A DNA stretch of 25,706 nucleotides from Chryseosolibacter sp966095595 (GTDB lineage: Bacteria; Bacteroidota; Bacteroidia; Cytophagales; Cyclobacteriaceae): the NCBI GenBank assembly GCA_966095595.1, contig CBHTUB010000022.1, positions 1-25,706 of the forward strand, given 5' to 3'. Under the pieces are notes generated by a model that saw only the letters and a program-made list of their open reading frames with translations, was not told the origin of the DNA and did no database searches. Of the stretch, positions 9,601 to 16,864 are shown piece after piece. The translations under genes were made by a program, and so were the position numbers. The stretch's first letter is position 1; the number at the start of each line of letters is the position of its first letter.

Positions 9601-10706
9601 AACGGCAATACAAGGGAATTATTGCCTATCAGGGCAATACCGGATTGAGCTTTGCAAGACACTACAAGCCGGATGCAATAATACTGGATATGAATCTTCC
9701 CGTAGTGGATGGAGCTGAAGTGCTCAAGCAATTGAAGAATGACCCTGAACTGAGGCATATCCCCGTTCAGATCATTTCCGGCTTCGATCGCAAAAAAGAA
9801 GGGCTGGAGCTCGGAGCATTTGATTACATCAAAAAACCGGTGACACAGGAAGTTTTATGGCAGGCGTTTGATAAGATCGAATCGTTCGTCAGCCGCAAGA
9901 TCAAACACTTGCTGATCGTCGAGGATGACAGGCAGCACAATGAAGCGGTAAAAGAGCTCATCGGCAACGGGGATGTGAAAAGCTTCTCCGCCTATTCCGG
10001 AAATGAGGCGTTTCAGATGATGTCCGACAACTCGTTTGACTGTATCATCGTCGACCTTGGACTTCCGGACATGACTGGCTTTGAATTCCTTGAAAAGATC
10101 AGAGACAGTAAAGAGCTGTCACGTATTCCGGTCATCGTTTATACGGGCAAGGATCTGACAAAAGAAGAGCACAACCGACTCGAGAAGCTCGCCAACACCG
10201 TTGTGCTTAAGACAGCCTATTCGCATGACCGGTTGCTGGATGAGACGATGTTATTCCTTCACCGTTTGGAGTCGCGTTTGCCGAAGGAGAAACAAAATCT
10301 GATACGCAAGCTCCATAAAAGCGATGAAGTCCTTAAAAACAAAAGAGTGCTCGTGGTAGACGACGACATCCGAAACGTTTACTCGCTCACGCACGCTCTC
10401 GATCTCGAAGGCATGGTTTGCACCACAGCCGAGAACGGTAAAGAGGCGCTCAAACTCCTGAAGCAAAATGGGTCGTTCGATATCATATTGATGGATGTAA
10501 TGATGCCTGAAATGGATGGCTATGAAGCAACCCTCGAGATCCGAAAGATCGACCGTTTCAAAAAGCTACCGATCATCGCGCTGACGGCAAAGGCAATGAA
10601 AGGAGATCGTGAAAAGTGCCTGGCCGTAGGTATGTCCGATTACATCTCAAAGCCACTCAATGTTGAGCGGCTTCTCTCGCTGATGCGTGTATGGTTGTAT
10701 GCTTAG
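6678..10706 (+). CDS. Hybrid sensor histidine kinase: NIT-like sensor, HAMP, GAF, coiled coil, HisKA, HATPase, three receivers
   Basis: 1342-residue membrane kinase. TM1 is at about residues 12-32. An extracytoplasmic domain follows with a nitrate/nitrite-sensor (NIT)-like signature, IHEIQKERGLTVTFLRS (about 59-75). TM2 is at about 296-318, then HAMP (to about 370) and GAF (about 425-562). A long Glu/Gln-rich coiled coil (565-660) contains a 28-residue tandem duplication. The H-box FLANMSHELRTPLNS gives phosphoacceptor His672. The N-box Asn is 793, the G1 motif DTGIGIP starts at 835, and G2 GGTGLGLS is at 864-871. Three receivers follow with predicted phospho-Asp 1004, 1126 and 1273; the second has Lys-Thr where Lys-Pro is usual. 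It heads a same-strand cluster with CheR, CheB and a second kinase. Ligand identity is inference only. Confidence 0.95.
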   Translation: MKLLRNLSIRNKLILISAIPLLALIYLLQGIVRTELYRKQVTTEVYRTFQEVEKTSDLIHEIQKERGLTVTFLRSQSREDRDKMISQRESTNRAVTDVQNIYRQHDKAMTSISALDSLSAWRSKLATLPEELNTLKSHLMREINLNSRSSQNADIKNLLEAHLFLLYAKDYLSRIRATLAGAILSGGFKNREYGDFSSLKGQHEINLYKFRESASVDLGKFFEKRTTTLPVTQMYSLMDSVFKNPGLLSSISHDHWWVNSSEAVNMFKEAEDYSLERIKERSETELAKINKSVVTNISFAVLVIILIVALVVTMIREIVSAIFQIKAAAEKMTNGEVDFSISLNSKDEIGDLAVSFNRMIDVSKEYAKVAEVIGKGDYSSTVSIRSDSDTLGKALDNMKNNLQKLSRENEIRTWLLTGSTELNDKMRGEKDVLTLAQDIINQITAYIGAQIGAIYLKENGHLTLMGSYAFHSRKGNTSVFELGQGFVGQSALEKKAIVFNDIPDSYIRINSGLGNAVPKNILVYPFQYDNEVKGVIEIGSSRDFSELDMQLLQLVADNIGIAINASQSRDRLKELLEETQRQSEELEVQQEELRQSNEELQSKTELLEKSEAELKTQQEELQQTNEELEEKANLLEAQKQTMENAKMQIETKARELEATSKYKSEFLANMSHELRTPLNSILILSQILMENKTKSLGEKEIQFASNIYNSGADLLNLINEILDLAKVEAGKMELDVHQLSIDDIVSDTKIMFSEIAANKSIKFDLKVDDSIASAVITTDKQRLAQILRNLLSNAFKFTNKSGRVQLSIQPAAEDTEYKRNDLEKVDRVIAFSVSDTGIGIPPDKLHVIFEAFQQVDGSTKRKYGGTGLGLSISREFAYALGGEIHVESHEGEGSTFTLYLPVTFDPSMVGAGTRQVAIRERAEKVPAIARPTVARIEMDDPGIDDRNTIDDKSRVILIMEDDPAFAGVLLNFVRERQYKGIIAYQGNTGLSFARHYKPDAIILDMNLPVVDGAEVLKQLKNDPELRHIPVQIISGFDRKKEGLELGAFDYIKKPVTQEVLWQAFDKIESFVSRKIKHLLIVEDDRQHNEAVKELIGNGDVKSFSAYSGNEAFQMMSDNSFDCIIVDLGLPDMTGFEFLEKIRDSKELSRIPVIVYTGKDLTKEEHNRLEKLANTVVLKTAYSHDRLLDETMLFLHRLESRLPKEKQNLIRKLHKSDEVLKNKRVLVVDDDIRNVYSLTHALDLEGMVCTTAENGKEALKLLKQNGSFDIILMDVMMPEMDGYEATLEIRKIDRFKKLPIIALTAKAMKGDREKCLAVGMSDYISKPLNVERLLSLMRVWLYA
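8433..8600 (+). repeat. Tandem 28-residue coiled-coil duplication inside the hybrid kinase
   Basis: Residues 586-613 and 614-641 are two copies of a four-heptad unit, identical at 15 of 28 positions, with leucines at unit positions 1, 8, 15 and 22. Each copy carries QQEEL and NEEL blocks. It lies about 30 residues ahead of phosphoacceptor His672, so it forms the rod linking GAF to the kinase. Similar EEL/NEEL rods occur in many kinases; the exact in-register duplication is what the sequence shows here. Confidence 0.85.
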
Positions 10707-10765
10707 CCAGGGCGTACAGCAGTTTGTTAAACAGGAGATCAAGTTCCCATTAAAAAAAGATTCAC

Positions 10766-11581
10766 GTGGTCATTGCATCAGAAGAGCTGAAAGAATTGCT
10801 TGAGTCCATTCGCCTGGCATACGGCTATGATTTCACCGAGTATGCAGAGAGCTCCGTCAAAAGGCGATGCGCTCACTTTATGGGCACGCGTAAGATCACC
10901 TCAGTTGAGATTTTGCGGAAGACGCTTCTCAACGACGAAAGGCTATTCGAAGAGTTCATCCGCGAAATATCGGTGACCGTCACAGAAATGTTCCGAGACC
11001 CGCCGTTTTATAAAAGCCTTCGGGAAAATGTCATGAGGAGATTAGGAACCTATCCGTTCATCAAGATATGGCTTGCGGGCTGTGCAACTGGCGAAGAAGC
11101 GTATTCACTGGCGATCCTGTTAAAGGAAGAAGGCATGCTCCAGCGTTCTGTCATATATGCCACCGATATCAATCAGCACTCCCTGGCATTGGCGAAAGAA
11201 GGCATCTATCCCTTGCAATACATGAAGAACTATACGTCGAACTATCAGAAGGCTGATGGCAAGAATTCATTCTCTGACTATTATACGGCGCACTACGACT
11301 CAGCGCTGCTTGATAAATCGTTGAGGCAGAATATGGTCTTTTCGTCGCACAATCTTGCCAGCGACACGTCATTCAATGAATTTCATCTGATTATTTGCCG
11401 GAACGTGCTCATCTATTTCAATCAGCAGCTGCAAAATAAAGTGATCAATCTTTTTTACGATAGTCTTTGCCCTTTTGGATTTCTCGGGCTTGGCAACAAG
11501 GAGTCCCTTTTGTTCGCAGAGAAGCGCGCAAATTTCAGCGAAGTTGACAGAAGAGAAAGAATATTTATGAAAGTCAGCTGA
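10766..11581 (+). CDS. cheR: CheR-type protein-glutamate O-methyltransferase
   Basis: 271-residue S-adenosylmethionine-dependent methyltransferase of the CheR family, which methylates glutamate side chains on chemoreceptors. The N-terminal helical domain (LKELLESIRLAYGYDFTEYA) is followed by the VTEMFRDPPF segment, the SAM-binding loop AGCATGEEAYSLAILL (residues about 104-119), YATDIN, and the C-terminal ICRNVLIYF motif. An in-frame TAA lies five codons before the GTG at 10766, so GTG is the likeliest start; an ATT two codons earlier is possible. It lies 59 bases after the hybrid kinase and 7 bases before cheB. With no chemoreceptor in the window, the substrate may be one of the neighbouring kinases or a receptor elsewhere. 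Confidence 0.93.
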   Translation: MVIASEELKELLESIRLAYGYDFTEYAESSVKRRCAHFMGTRKITSVEILRKTLLNDERLFEEFIREISVTVTEMFRDPPFYKSLRENVMRRLGTYPFIKIWLAGCATGEEAYSLAILLKEEGMLQRSVIYATDINQHSLALAKEGIYPLQYMKNYTSNYQKADGKNSFSDYYTAHYDSALLDKSLRQNMVFSSHNLASDTSFNEFHLIICRNVLIYFNQQLQNKVINLFYDSLCPFGFLGLGNKESLLFAEKRANFSEVDRRERIFMKVS

Positions 11582-11588
11582 TTGCCTT

Positions 11589-12167
11589 ATGCAAGGTGCT
11601 TGTCAATATTCGGTAGTAGTTATTGGGGCCTCCAGCGGAGGGCTGGACGCGCTTAGTACATTACTGTCTGCGTTGCCCGGAACTTACCGGCTGCCCGTGA
11701 TCGTCGTTCAACACAGATCTAAGGAAGAGCGGGACCTTCTGGAAACTGTGCTTCAGCATAAGTGCGAGATACGCATCAAGCAGGCGGACGAAAAGGAGAA
11801 AATAACGGCAGGTTTTGTCTACATCGCGCCGCCGAATTATCACCTGATGATAGAATCTGACATGACCTTTTCATTGTCCGTGGATGAGTCGGTAAAATTC
11901 AGCAGGCCTTCGATTGACGTTCTGTTCGAGACAGCCTCACATGTATACGCTGAAAGGCTGATAGGGATAATCCTCACCGGCTCCGGCAGCGATGGCGCGG
12001 GCGGTATGTTGTCGATAAGTGAGCAAAATGGATTTACGATAGCCCAGGATCCCGGAGAAGCACATGACCCGGCGATGCCGATAGCATCGATCCGCACGGG
12101 AGCCGTAAAAAGGGTTTTACCATTAAAAGAGATCATTGAGTTTCTGAAACAGGTTGAAAAAAGCTGA
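11589..12167 (+). CDS. cheB: CheB-type protein-glutamate methylesterase, stand-alone catalytic domain
   Basis: 192-residue enzyme that hydrolyses glutamate methyl esters and can deamidate glutamine, reversing CheR. The whole protein is the catalytic domain. Catalytic Ser15 lies in GASSGG, His42 in VVQHRS, and Asp135 in LTGSGSDGAGG, with the APPNYHL segment at about 80-86. Classical CheB proteins have an N-terminal receiver that inhibits the esterase until phosphorylated; it is absent here. Control may therefore come from a separate receiver, such as those of the flanking kinases, or activity may be constitutive. It lies 7 bases after cheR and 1 base before the next kinase, so all are probably one transcript. 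Confidence 0.93.
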   Translation: MQGACQYSVVVIGASSGGLDALSTLLSALPGTYRLPVIVVQHRSKEERDLLETVLQHKCEIRIKQADEKEKITAGFVYIAPPNYHLMIESDMTFSLSVDESVKFSRPSIDVLFETASHVYAERLIGIILTGSGSDGAGGMLSISEQNGFTIAQDPGEAHDPAMPIASIRTGAVKRVLPLKEIIEFLKQVEKS

Positions 12168-12168
12168 C

Positions 12169-14019
12169 ATGAAAAATTATAGCAAGTCCACGGTCCTGCT
12201 TGTAGACGACAACCCGGCAAATATCCTGGCGCTGGAGAGGCTATTGGAAACATCCGACAGGGTATTTTTGAAGGCCTCGTCGGGAGATGAAGCGTTGAAA
12301 CTGGCATTGAATCGCGAAGTAGATCTCATCATTCTCGACGTGCAGATGCCCGCAATGGATGGATTTGAAGTCTCTCAAATTCTAAAGTCCAATGGACGGA
12401 CGCGGGATATTCCGATAATTTTTGCTTCCGCCGAAAAGAAGGATCATTATTTTATGATGAAAGGATTCGAGGAAGGAGCGGTGGACTACCTGTCAAAGCC
12501 GCTCGACCCGGACCTGACACGAGCAAAAGTATCCGTGTTGCTAAAGCTCCAAATGCAGAAGCGGGAGCTTACGGAAAAAAATCTGTCCCTGGAGCGATCT
12601 GCGCTGCTGATCAACAACTCTGCCGATATCATTGGTATCATTGATGAGGTATCTCTCAAATTCGAGGAGATCAATCAGGCGTTCACAACCATCCTTGGAC
12701 ACGATCCTAAGGAAGTAAAAGGTACGTCGCTCGAATTTTTTCTGAGTGATGAGGACAGGAGTTATATCAAAAATCTCAGGACGAAGAACAAGGAGCGGAT
12801 GTCGTTTGAGACACGTATCTACTGCAAGGACAGAAGTATCCGGTGGCTCCAATGGAATGTCGTGATTAAAGATGGAAAATGGTTCGTCAATGCGAGAGAC
12901 ATTACGCTGGTGAAGCAGGTTCAGAAGGTTCGGGACTATCTGGCGGCGATCGTCAAGCAATCGAACGATGCGATTTATATTCATGACGATGTCGGCAAAA
13001 TAATCTCATGGAACAAGGGAGCCGAGGACATATACGGATACACCGAAGAAGAGGCATTGAGGATGAAGATATGGAACATCATACCTGACCATCTCCAAAG
13101 CGACGCCCAGCATATCATTGATGAAGTAAAAAAGGGAAAGGGACTGAATGCCATCGAGTCGAGAAGGATCACCAAGCATGGCAAGCTCGTCGACGTCCTG
13201 TTTTCGGCATCGGTGATCAAAGATCCCGAGAACGATAAGCGATCAGTTGCCATCACGGAGCGCAACATTACCCTGCAGAAGAAAGCCGATGAACAGATCA
13301 AGCAACTTAACAGCGACCTGCAGGCGAAGATTACCGAACTTGAAGAAAGCAATAAGGAGCTCGAATCATTTTCATACACGATCTCTCACGATCTCCGCGC
13401 GCCCCTGAGGGCAATAAGTGGTTACTCGCGGGTGCTGGAAGAGGACTATATCGACAAGCTTGACGACGAAGCTAAAAGGATGCTGGCCTCCATTGAACGC
13501 AATGCATCGAAAATGGGGAATCTCATTGACGATCTTCTCGCATTCTCAAGAATGGGAAAGAAAGACGTTGCTAAAACACGGATTGACATGACTGAAGTTG
13601 TCCACGGTATCATCGATGAGCTCAGGCGAACGGTGCCATGTTCGGCCGAATTTGCAATCAGTGAACTCCTTCCGGTGCCGGCCGACCCCGCATTGATCAA
13701 TCAGGTATGGGTCAACCTTTTGTCGAATGCTGTGAAATATTCCGGCAAGCGTACAAAGCCAAATATCCAGGTTGGATCTTACGCGGAAAACGGCGATGTT
13801 GTTTTCTACGTCAGGGACAACGGAACCGGTTTCGACATGGAGTATGCAAACAAACTCTTCGGTGTTTTTCAAAGGCTACACCGCGCTGACGAGTTCGAGG
13901 GAACCGGTATCGGATTGGCGATCGTTCACCGCGTTGTAACGCGACATCAAGGGAAAGTCTGGGCCGAAGGTAAGTTGAACGAAGGCGCAACGTTTTATTT
14001 CTCACTACCCGCAGAGTAG
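12169..14019 (+). CDS. Receiver-PAS-PAS-histidine kinase
   Basis: 616-residue soluble kinase. The N-terminal receiver (residues about 5-122) starts STVLLVDDNPANIL and has phospho-Asp57 in LIILDVQMPAMDG plus the conserved Lys in YLSKPL. Two PAS domains follow (about 140-250 and 258-380). The phosphoacceptor helix carries SYTISHDLRAPLRAISGY with His407, the phytochrome-type HisKA form. The ATPase domain has N-box Asn520 in NLLSNAVKYSG, DNGTGFD, and GTGIGLAI. I chose the ATG at 12169, one base after the cheB stop, over a TTG at 12154 that overlaps cheB. The receiver-first order suggests it is controlled by phosphotransfer, perhaps from the hybrid kinase at 6678, while its PAS domains add cytosolic input. 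No transmembrane segment is seen and no output domain is present, so its target lies elsewhere. Confidence 0.94.
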   Translation: MKNYSKSTVLLVDDNPANILALERLLETSDRVFLKASSGDEALKLALNREVDLIILDVQMPAMDGFEVSQILKSNGRTRDIPIIFASAEKKDHYFMMKGFEEGAVDYLSKPLDPDLTRAKVSVLLKLQMQKRELTEKNLSLERSALLINNSADIIGIIDEVSLKFEEINQAFTTILGHDPKEVKGTSLEFFLSDEDRSYIKNLRTKNKERMSFETRIYCKDRSIRWLQWNVVIKDGKWFVNARDITLVKQVQKVRDYLAAIVKQSNDAIYIHDDVGKIISWNKGAEDIYGYTEEEALRMKIWNIIPDHLQSDAQHIIDEVKKGKGLNAIESRRITKHGKLVDVLFSASVIKDPENDKRSVAITERNITLQKKADEQIKQLNSDLQAKITELEESNKELESFSYTISHDLRAPLRAISGYSRVLEEDYIDKLDDEAKRMLASIERNASKMGNLIDDLLAFSRMGKKDVAKTRIDMTEVVHGIIDELRRTVPCSAEFAISELLPVPADPALINQVWVNLLSNAVKYSGKRTKPNIQVGSYAENGDVVFYVRDNGTGFDMEYANKLFGVFQRLHRADEFEGTGIGLAIVHRVVTRHQGKVWAEGKLNEGATFYFSLPAE

Positions 14020-14351
14020 GTTTGAATCCATAGGCTTTAGACGCAGTCCCTTAGCTTCTCCGTATCAGCTTTGTCCAACCTGTCAGAGGACCCGCTGCAA
14101 ATCGTTGCGACGATTCTTTGCCGCAACCAAGTTTCATTGTTAGATACCAAATCCATTGAAAATACCGGCGCATTCGGCCCAAAATGCTGTGCGTATTTAT
14201 AACACAAAGCACAGTGTGTAAATATATTCCCACAACGAATCAGAAAACGAAGCCCTGGGAAGGCATTTATATCCGACTTCTTCATCATTACTGGAAATAT
14301 TGCTAAATTTCGTGTTCGTACCCATTAGCCCTGCTGATTTACCCCACGAGT
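14020..14351 (+). other. Intergenic region between the kinase cluster and the thioredoxin-like gene
   Basis: 332 bases without a credible gene. A small hairpin (AATCGT at 14100-14105, TGCG loop, ACGATT at 14110-14115) is followed by CTTTGC and may be a weak terminator. An AT-rich segment near 14185-14232 holds the inverted pair CTGTGC and GCACAG and could contain the promoter of the downstream pair. No TAnnTTTG match was found. Confidence 0.4.
14100..14115 (+). terminator. Weak possible terminator hairpin after the signalling cluster
   Basis: A perfect 6-base-pair stem with a 4-base loop stands 80 bases after the kinase stop. The following tail (CTTTGC) is only slightly T-rich, so termination here is uncertain. 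Confidence 0.25.
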
Positions 14352-14984
14352 GTGAGAATAGCTGCGCTTGTTTTGATGTTGACTGCAATTTCTGGTGCCA
14401 TTGCCTCGATTTTCTGGTACCAGGAATTCCAATATCTCCTGCCCACTCCGGTCCCAAAAAATTACCGGGTTGTAGCTCCGAACGAAGTCGTTCAGATCAA
14501 GGACAGCACATTGCTCGGCCAGCAACATGCTAAACCAAAACTCCTCCATTTTTTCAGTCCCACGTGTCCGTGTTCGAGATTCAACCTGAAGCATTTTCTT
14601 TCACTGAATCGAAAGTATAACGACCGTGTTGATTTCTACGTGGTAATAGAGGATCCTGAGAAACTGACTTCTGCGAAGTATATGCTCGATACAGACATGA
14701 CGATCCTGATCGACAGGGGCGAGATGCTGGCGAAAGCTTGTGGCGTTTACTCGACTCCGCAGGCAGCGCTCATTCAAACTGACAACAAATTGTATTTCAG
14801 GGGAAATTATAACCGCTCGAGATATTGCACCGATAAAAATACCAACTTCGTGCAGATGGCGCTGGATTCGCTACTCGCCCACCGGGAGCCACCACGCTTT
14901 ATCGAGCTGGCAACACAATCATACGGATGTACTATAGTTGATGAACAAGACTCTTTAAACAATGGCGTCAGTTTCTTTGAGTGA
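14352..14984 (+). CDS. Membrane-anchored thioredoxin-fold protein with CPC motif
   Basis: 210-residue protein with an N-terminal hydrophobic segment (residues about 3-21) that should anchor or export it, and a periplasmic thioredoxin-like domain. The strand LLHFFSPTCPCSRFN gives a Cys72-Pro-Cys74 active-site motif in place of the classical CxxC. A cis-proline-type loop is present in GVYSTPQAALI, followed by LYFRGNY, and another cysteine occurs in RSRYC. The fold points to a thiol-disulfide or peroxiredoxin-like role, but CxC spacing makes the exact chemistry uncertain. The GTG at 14352 directly precedes the hydrophobic segment and is preferred; upstream in-frame CTG codons are less likely. 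Its 3' end overlaps the next gene by 23 bases, indicating coupled expression with a membrane signalling protein. Confidence 0.75.
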   Translation: MRIAALVLMLTAISGAIASIFWYQEFQYLLPTPVPKNYRVVAPNEVVQIKDSTLLGQQHAKPKLLHFFSPTCPCSRFNLKHFLSLNRKYNDRVDFYVVIEDPEKLTSAKYMLDTDMTILIDRGEMLAKACGVYSTPQAALIQTDNKLYFRGNYNRSRYCTDKNTNFVQMALDSLLAHREPPRFIELATQSYGCTIVDEQDSLNNGVSFFE

Positions 14985-15975
14985 GCGGGATATTACGATC
15001 CTGTACGAGGATATTTATCACAAGGCAGACAAGGTCATCGAACGTCTGCTTGCCGTGATGTTCCTCTTCGGGATCTTCATCGCCTTCTTCTATGACACAT
15101 GGCTGGTGGCGATCGGGGTCGGTAGTCTCAATCTGCTCTCGTACTATATCACCAAAAGGATGCTGCCCGGATCGAATCTTTACCAATACGTGCTCAGCGT
15201 GGTCATGACAATCTTTGCGGCACAGTACATCTACCAGATGCACGGCATGGCCGAGATGCACTTCTGGGTTTTCATCAGCTCGACGGCGCTTATCATTTAT
15301 CAAAACTGGCGACTACAGGTCCCCATGATCCTTATCGTATACGTTCATCACGGCACGTTCGCCTATCTGCAGTATATGGGAATAAAGGAGGTCTACTTCA
15401 CGCAGCTCGAATACATGGACCTTACGACATTCCTTTTCCATTCGGTGCTGGCTACAGGAGTTTGTCTCGTGGCCGCGCTGTGGGGACATAACATTCATCA
15501 GCGGACTTTACGCGATGCCCTTAACTTCAAAACTCTGCAGCTACTCCAGGAAGAATTGCATCAGAACGCCGAGCAGACGGCGCAGCTGAACAAAGACCTG
15601 ATGCGCGTCAACAAGGAGATCAAGGAAAAAAATGAAGAGCTGCTGGCCTCTGAAGAGGAGCTGACAGCATCGGGCGAGGCCCTCAGGAAAGCCAACGAAA
15701 ATCTCAACGGCCTGGTCGAGGCAAAGACAAATGCCCTGCTCAGGCAGAATACGATGCTTATGCAGCACGCCTTTCTGAATGCACACAAGGTGCGCAGCCC
15801 GCTGGCTCGTATTCTCGGACTGGTGAATCTGCTTGGCTACGAGATGAATGGAAACAGCAACGGCAAGGAGCTGGTCTCGCGCCTCAATGAATCGGCGACA
15901 GAACTGGACGCAGTCCTTAAAGAAGTAAAAGCTAACCTCGAAGAAGCGGAGTACAAAGAAGGGCTCCACCAGTGA
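14962..15975 (+). CDS. Six-helix membrane protein with phosphoacceptor (DHp-like) helix but no kinase ATPase domain
   Basis: 337 residues. About six membrane helices are visible (roughly 28-44, 46-63, 76-92, 100-114, 118-136, 157-174), including the pattern HGMAEMHFWVFISS and YQNWR, then paired His129-His130. I recall similar His-rich six-helix input domains in some receptors and GGDEF proteins, so this may be a small-molecule or cofactor-binding sensor. A coiled coil (about 190-265) leads to LNAHKVRSPLARILGLVNLL, a histidine-kinase-type H-box with His275. The protein stops about 60 residues later with no N, G1 or G2 ATP-binding motifs. It could receive phosphate from another kinase, act as a phosphotransfer relay, or be a truncated kinase. 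The ATG lies inside the thioredoxin-like gene. Confidence 0.8.
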   Translation: MASVSLSERDITILYEDIYHKADKVIERLLAVMFLFGIFIAFFYDTWLVAIGVGSLNLLSYYITKRMLPGSNLYQYVLSVVMTIFAAQYIYQMHGMAEMHFWVFISSTALIIYQNWRLQVPMILIVYVHHGTFAYLQYMGIKEVYFTQLEYMDLTTFLFHSVLATGVCLVAALWGHNIHQRTLRDALNFKTLQLLQEELHQNAEQTAQLNKDLMRVNKEIKEKNEELLASEEELTASGEALRKANENLNGLVEAKTNALLRQNTMLMQHAFLNAHKVRSPLARILGLVNLLGYEMNGNSNGKELVSRLNESATELDAVLKEVKANLEEAEYKEGLHQ

Positions 15976-16022
15976 TGTAGTGTCAGTGTCCGGATTGAGG
16001 TGCGTTTTGATTGATGATCCCT

Positions 16023-16043
16023 GACTGTCGATTGCTGACAGTC
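16023..16043. repeat. Hairpin in the convergent spacer
   Basis: GACTGTC (16023-16029) and GACAGTC (16037-16043) form a perfect 7-base-pair stem with a 7-base loop between two convergent transcription units. It may assist termination in both directions, but no T-run follows. Confidence 0.5.
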
Positions 16044-16060
16044 GAGGTAGAGTGCATTTA

Positions 16061-16101
16061 GCCCTTGCGCAACTCTGCGCCTCTGCGTCACTGCGGTAAA
16101 C
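16061..16101. repeat. Copy of a widespread CTCTGCG-type intergenic repeat
   Basis: The segment contains the units CTCTGCG, CTCTGCG and CACTGCGGTAAA in series after CCCTTGCGC. On the minus strand this reads as the ACCGCAG-TGACGCAG-AGGCGCAG pattern that I recall as a common non-coding repeat scattered between genes in many bacterial genomes, including Bacteroidota. Its origin and function are unclear. It lies between convergent genes, where such repeats are usually tolerated. A further short inverted pair, CAGTGTC (15984-15990) and GACACTG (16119-16125), encloses it. Confidence 0.65.
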
Positions 16102-16165
16102 AATCCACCCTTTAAATTGACACTGCACGAATCGGTGCAAGGTACATTTCATCGCAGGGCAAATT

Positions 16166-16864
16166 TCAGGCTTCCTTGAGTATGTAACCTACGCTTCGGA
16201 TATTCTCAATCCGCAGGCGATTGTCCGCTTTCAGGTATTTCCTCACTTTCGATACAAATACATCCATGCTGCGGGCGACAAAAAAGCCATCGTCTTCCCA
16301 GATCGATTTCAGAAAGATATCACGCCCGATGACCTTGCCGGGATGGCGGAAGAAAAGCTGAAGCACCCTGCATTCTTTATGTGTCAGCCGAACAACCACA
16401 CCGTTGCACTCCAGGATCAGATTGTTTGCATCCAGGGTGGAGTTTCCGACCTTCAGCAGCGTTGTTCCATGGGAGAGTGCTTCAAGCTTGCTATTGGCTC
16501 TTTTCATAACAGCTTCGAGCCTGTATCTGAACTCCTCCATGCTGAAGGGCTTACAGACATAGTCGTCGGCACCTGTTTGAAAACCCTTTATGCGGTCTTC
16601 TGTCTGGCTCCTGGCGGTGAGAAAAATGATCGGGAGGGAAGCGTTGTATTTTCTGATCTCGGTGGCCAATGTAAAACCGTCTTTCTCCGGCAACATCACA
16701 TCAAGCACGCAGATGTCGAACTCGTTGTTGTGGAAGGCACTCAGTCCCTTTTCGCCGGTGGGATACAAGTGTACATTCCAGCCCGCAGCATCCAGAGAAT
16801 CCTTGATGAGAAATCCCAGACTTTCATCATCTTCAACAAGCATAAGGCGAGGTGTCGGCTTCAT
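16166..16864 (-). CDS. OmpR/PhoB-family response regulator (RprY-like)
   Basis: 232-residue DNA-binding regulator. The receiver domain (residues about 5-120) has the acidic pair Glu11-Asp12-Asp13, phospho-Asp55 in ICVLDVMLPEKDG, and Lys in YVCKPF. The C-terminal winged helix (about 133-232) ends with the typical ENIRSVGYIL hairpin. Its ATG overlaps the kinase stop codon as ATGA, so translation is coupled and the partnership is secure. Four phased repeats upstream of the operon are the most likely binding site, giving autoregulation. The overall form matches the RprY group of Bacteroidota; orthology to RprY itself cannot be established from the sequence alone. Confidence 0.93.
   Translation of the reverse strand: MKPTPRLMLVEDDESLGFLIKDSLDAAGWNVHLYPTGEKGLSAFHNNEFDICVLDVMLPEKDGFTLATEIRKYNASLPIIFLTARSQTEDRIKGFQTGADDYVCKPFSMEEFRYRLEAVMKRANSKLEALSHGTTLLKVGNSTLDANNLILECNGVVVRLTHKECRVLQLFFRHPGKVIGRDIFLKSIWEDDGFFVARSMDVFVSKVRKYLKADNRLRIENIRSVGYILKEA

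Noticed and set aside
12154..12168. TTG start for the receiver-PAS kinase overlapping the cheB stop
   Set aside because: The ATG at 12169 begins just ahead of the receiver's first strand and is one base after the cheB stop; the extension adds only five residues outside the domain.
15541..16152. 203-codon minus-strand open frame across the end of the six-helix sensor gene and its spacer
   Set aside because: It is antisense to the coiled coil and H-box of the sensor, and its upstream part runs through the CTCTGCG repeat; no sensible protein features.
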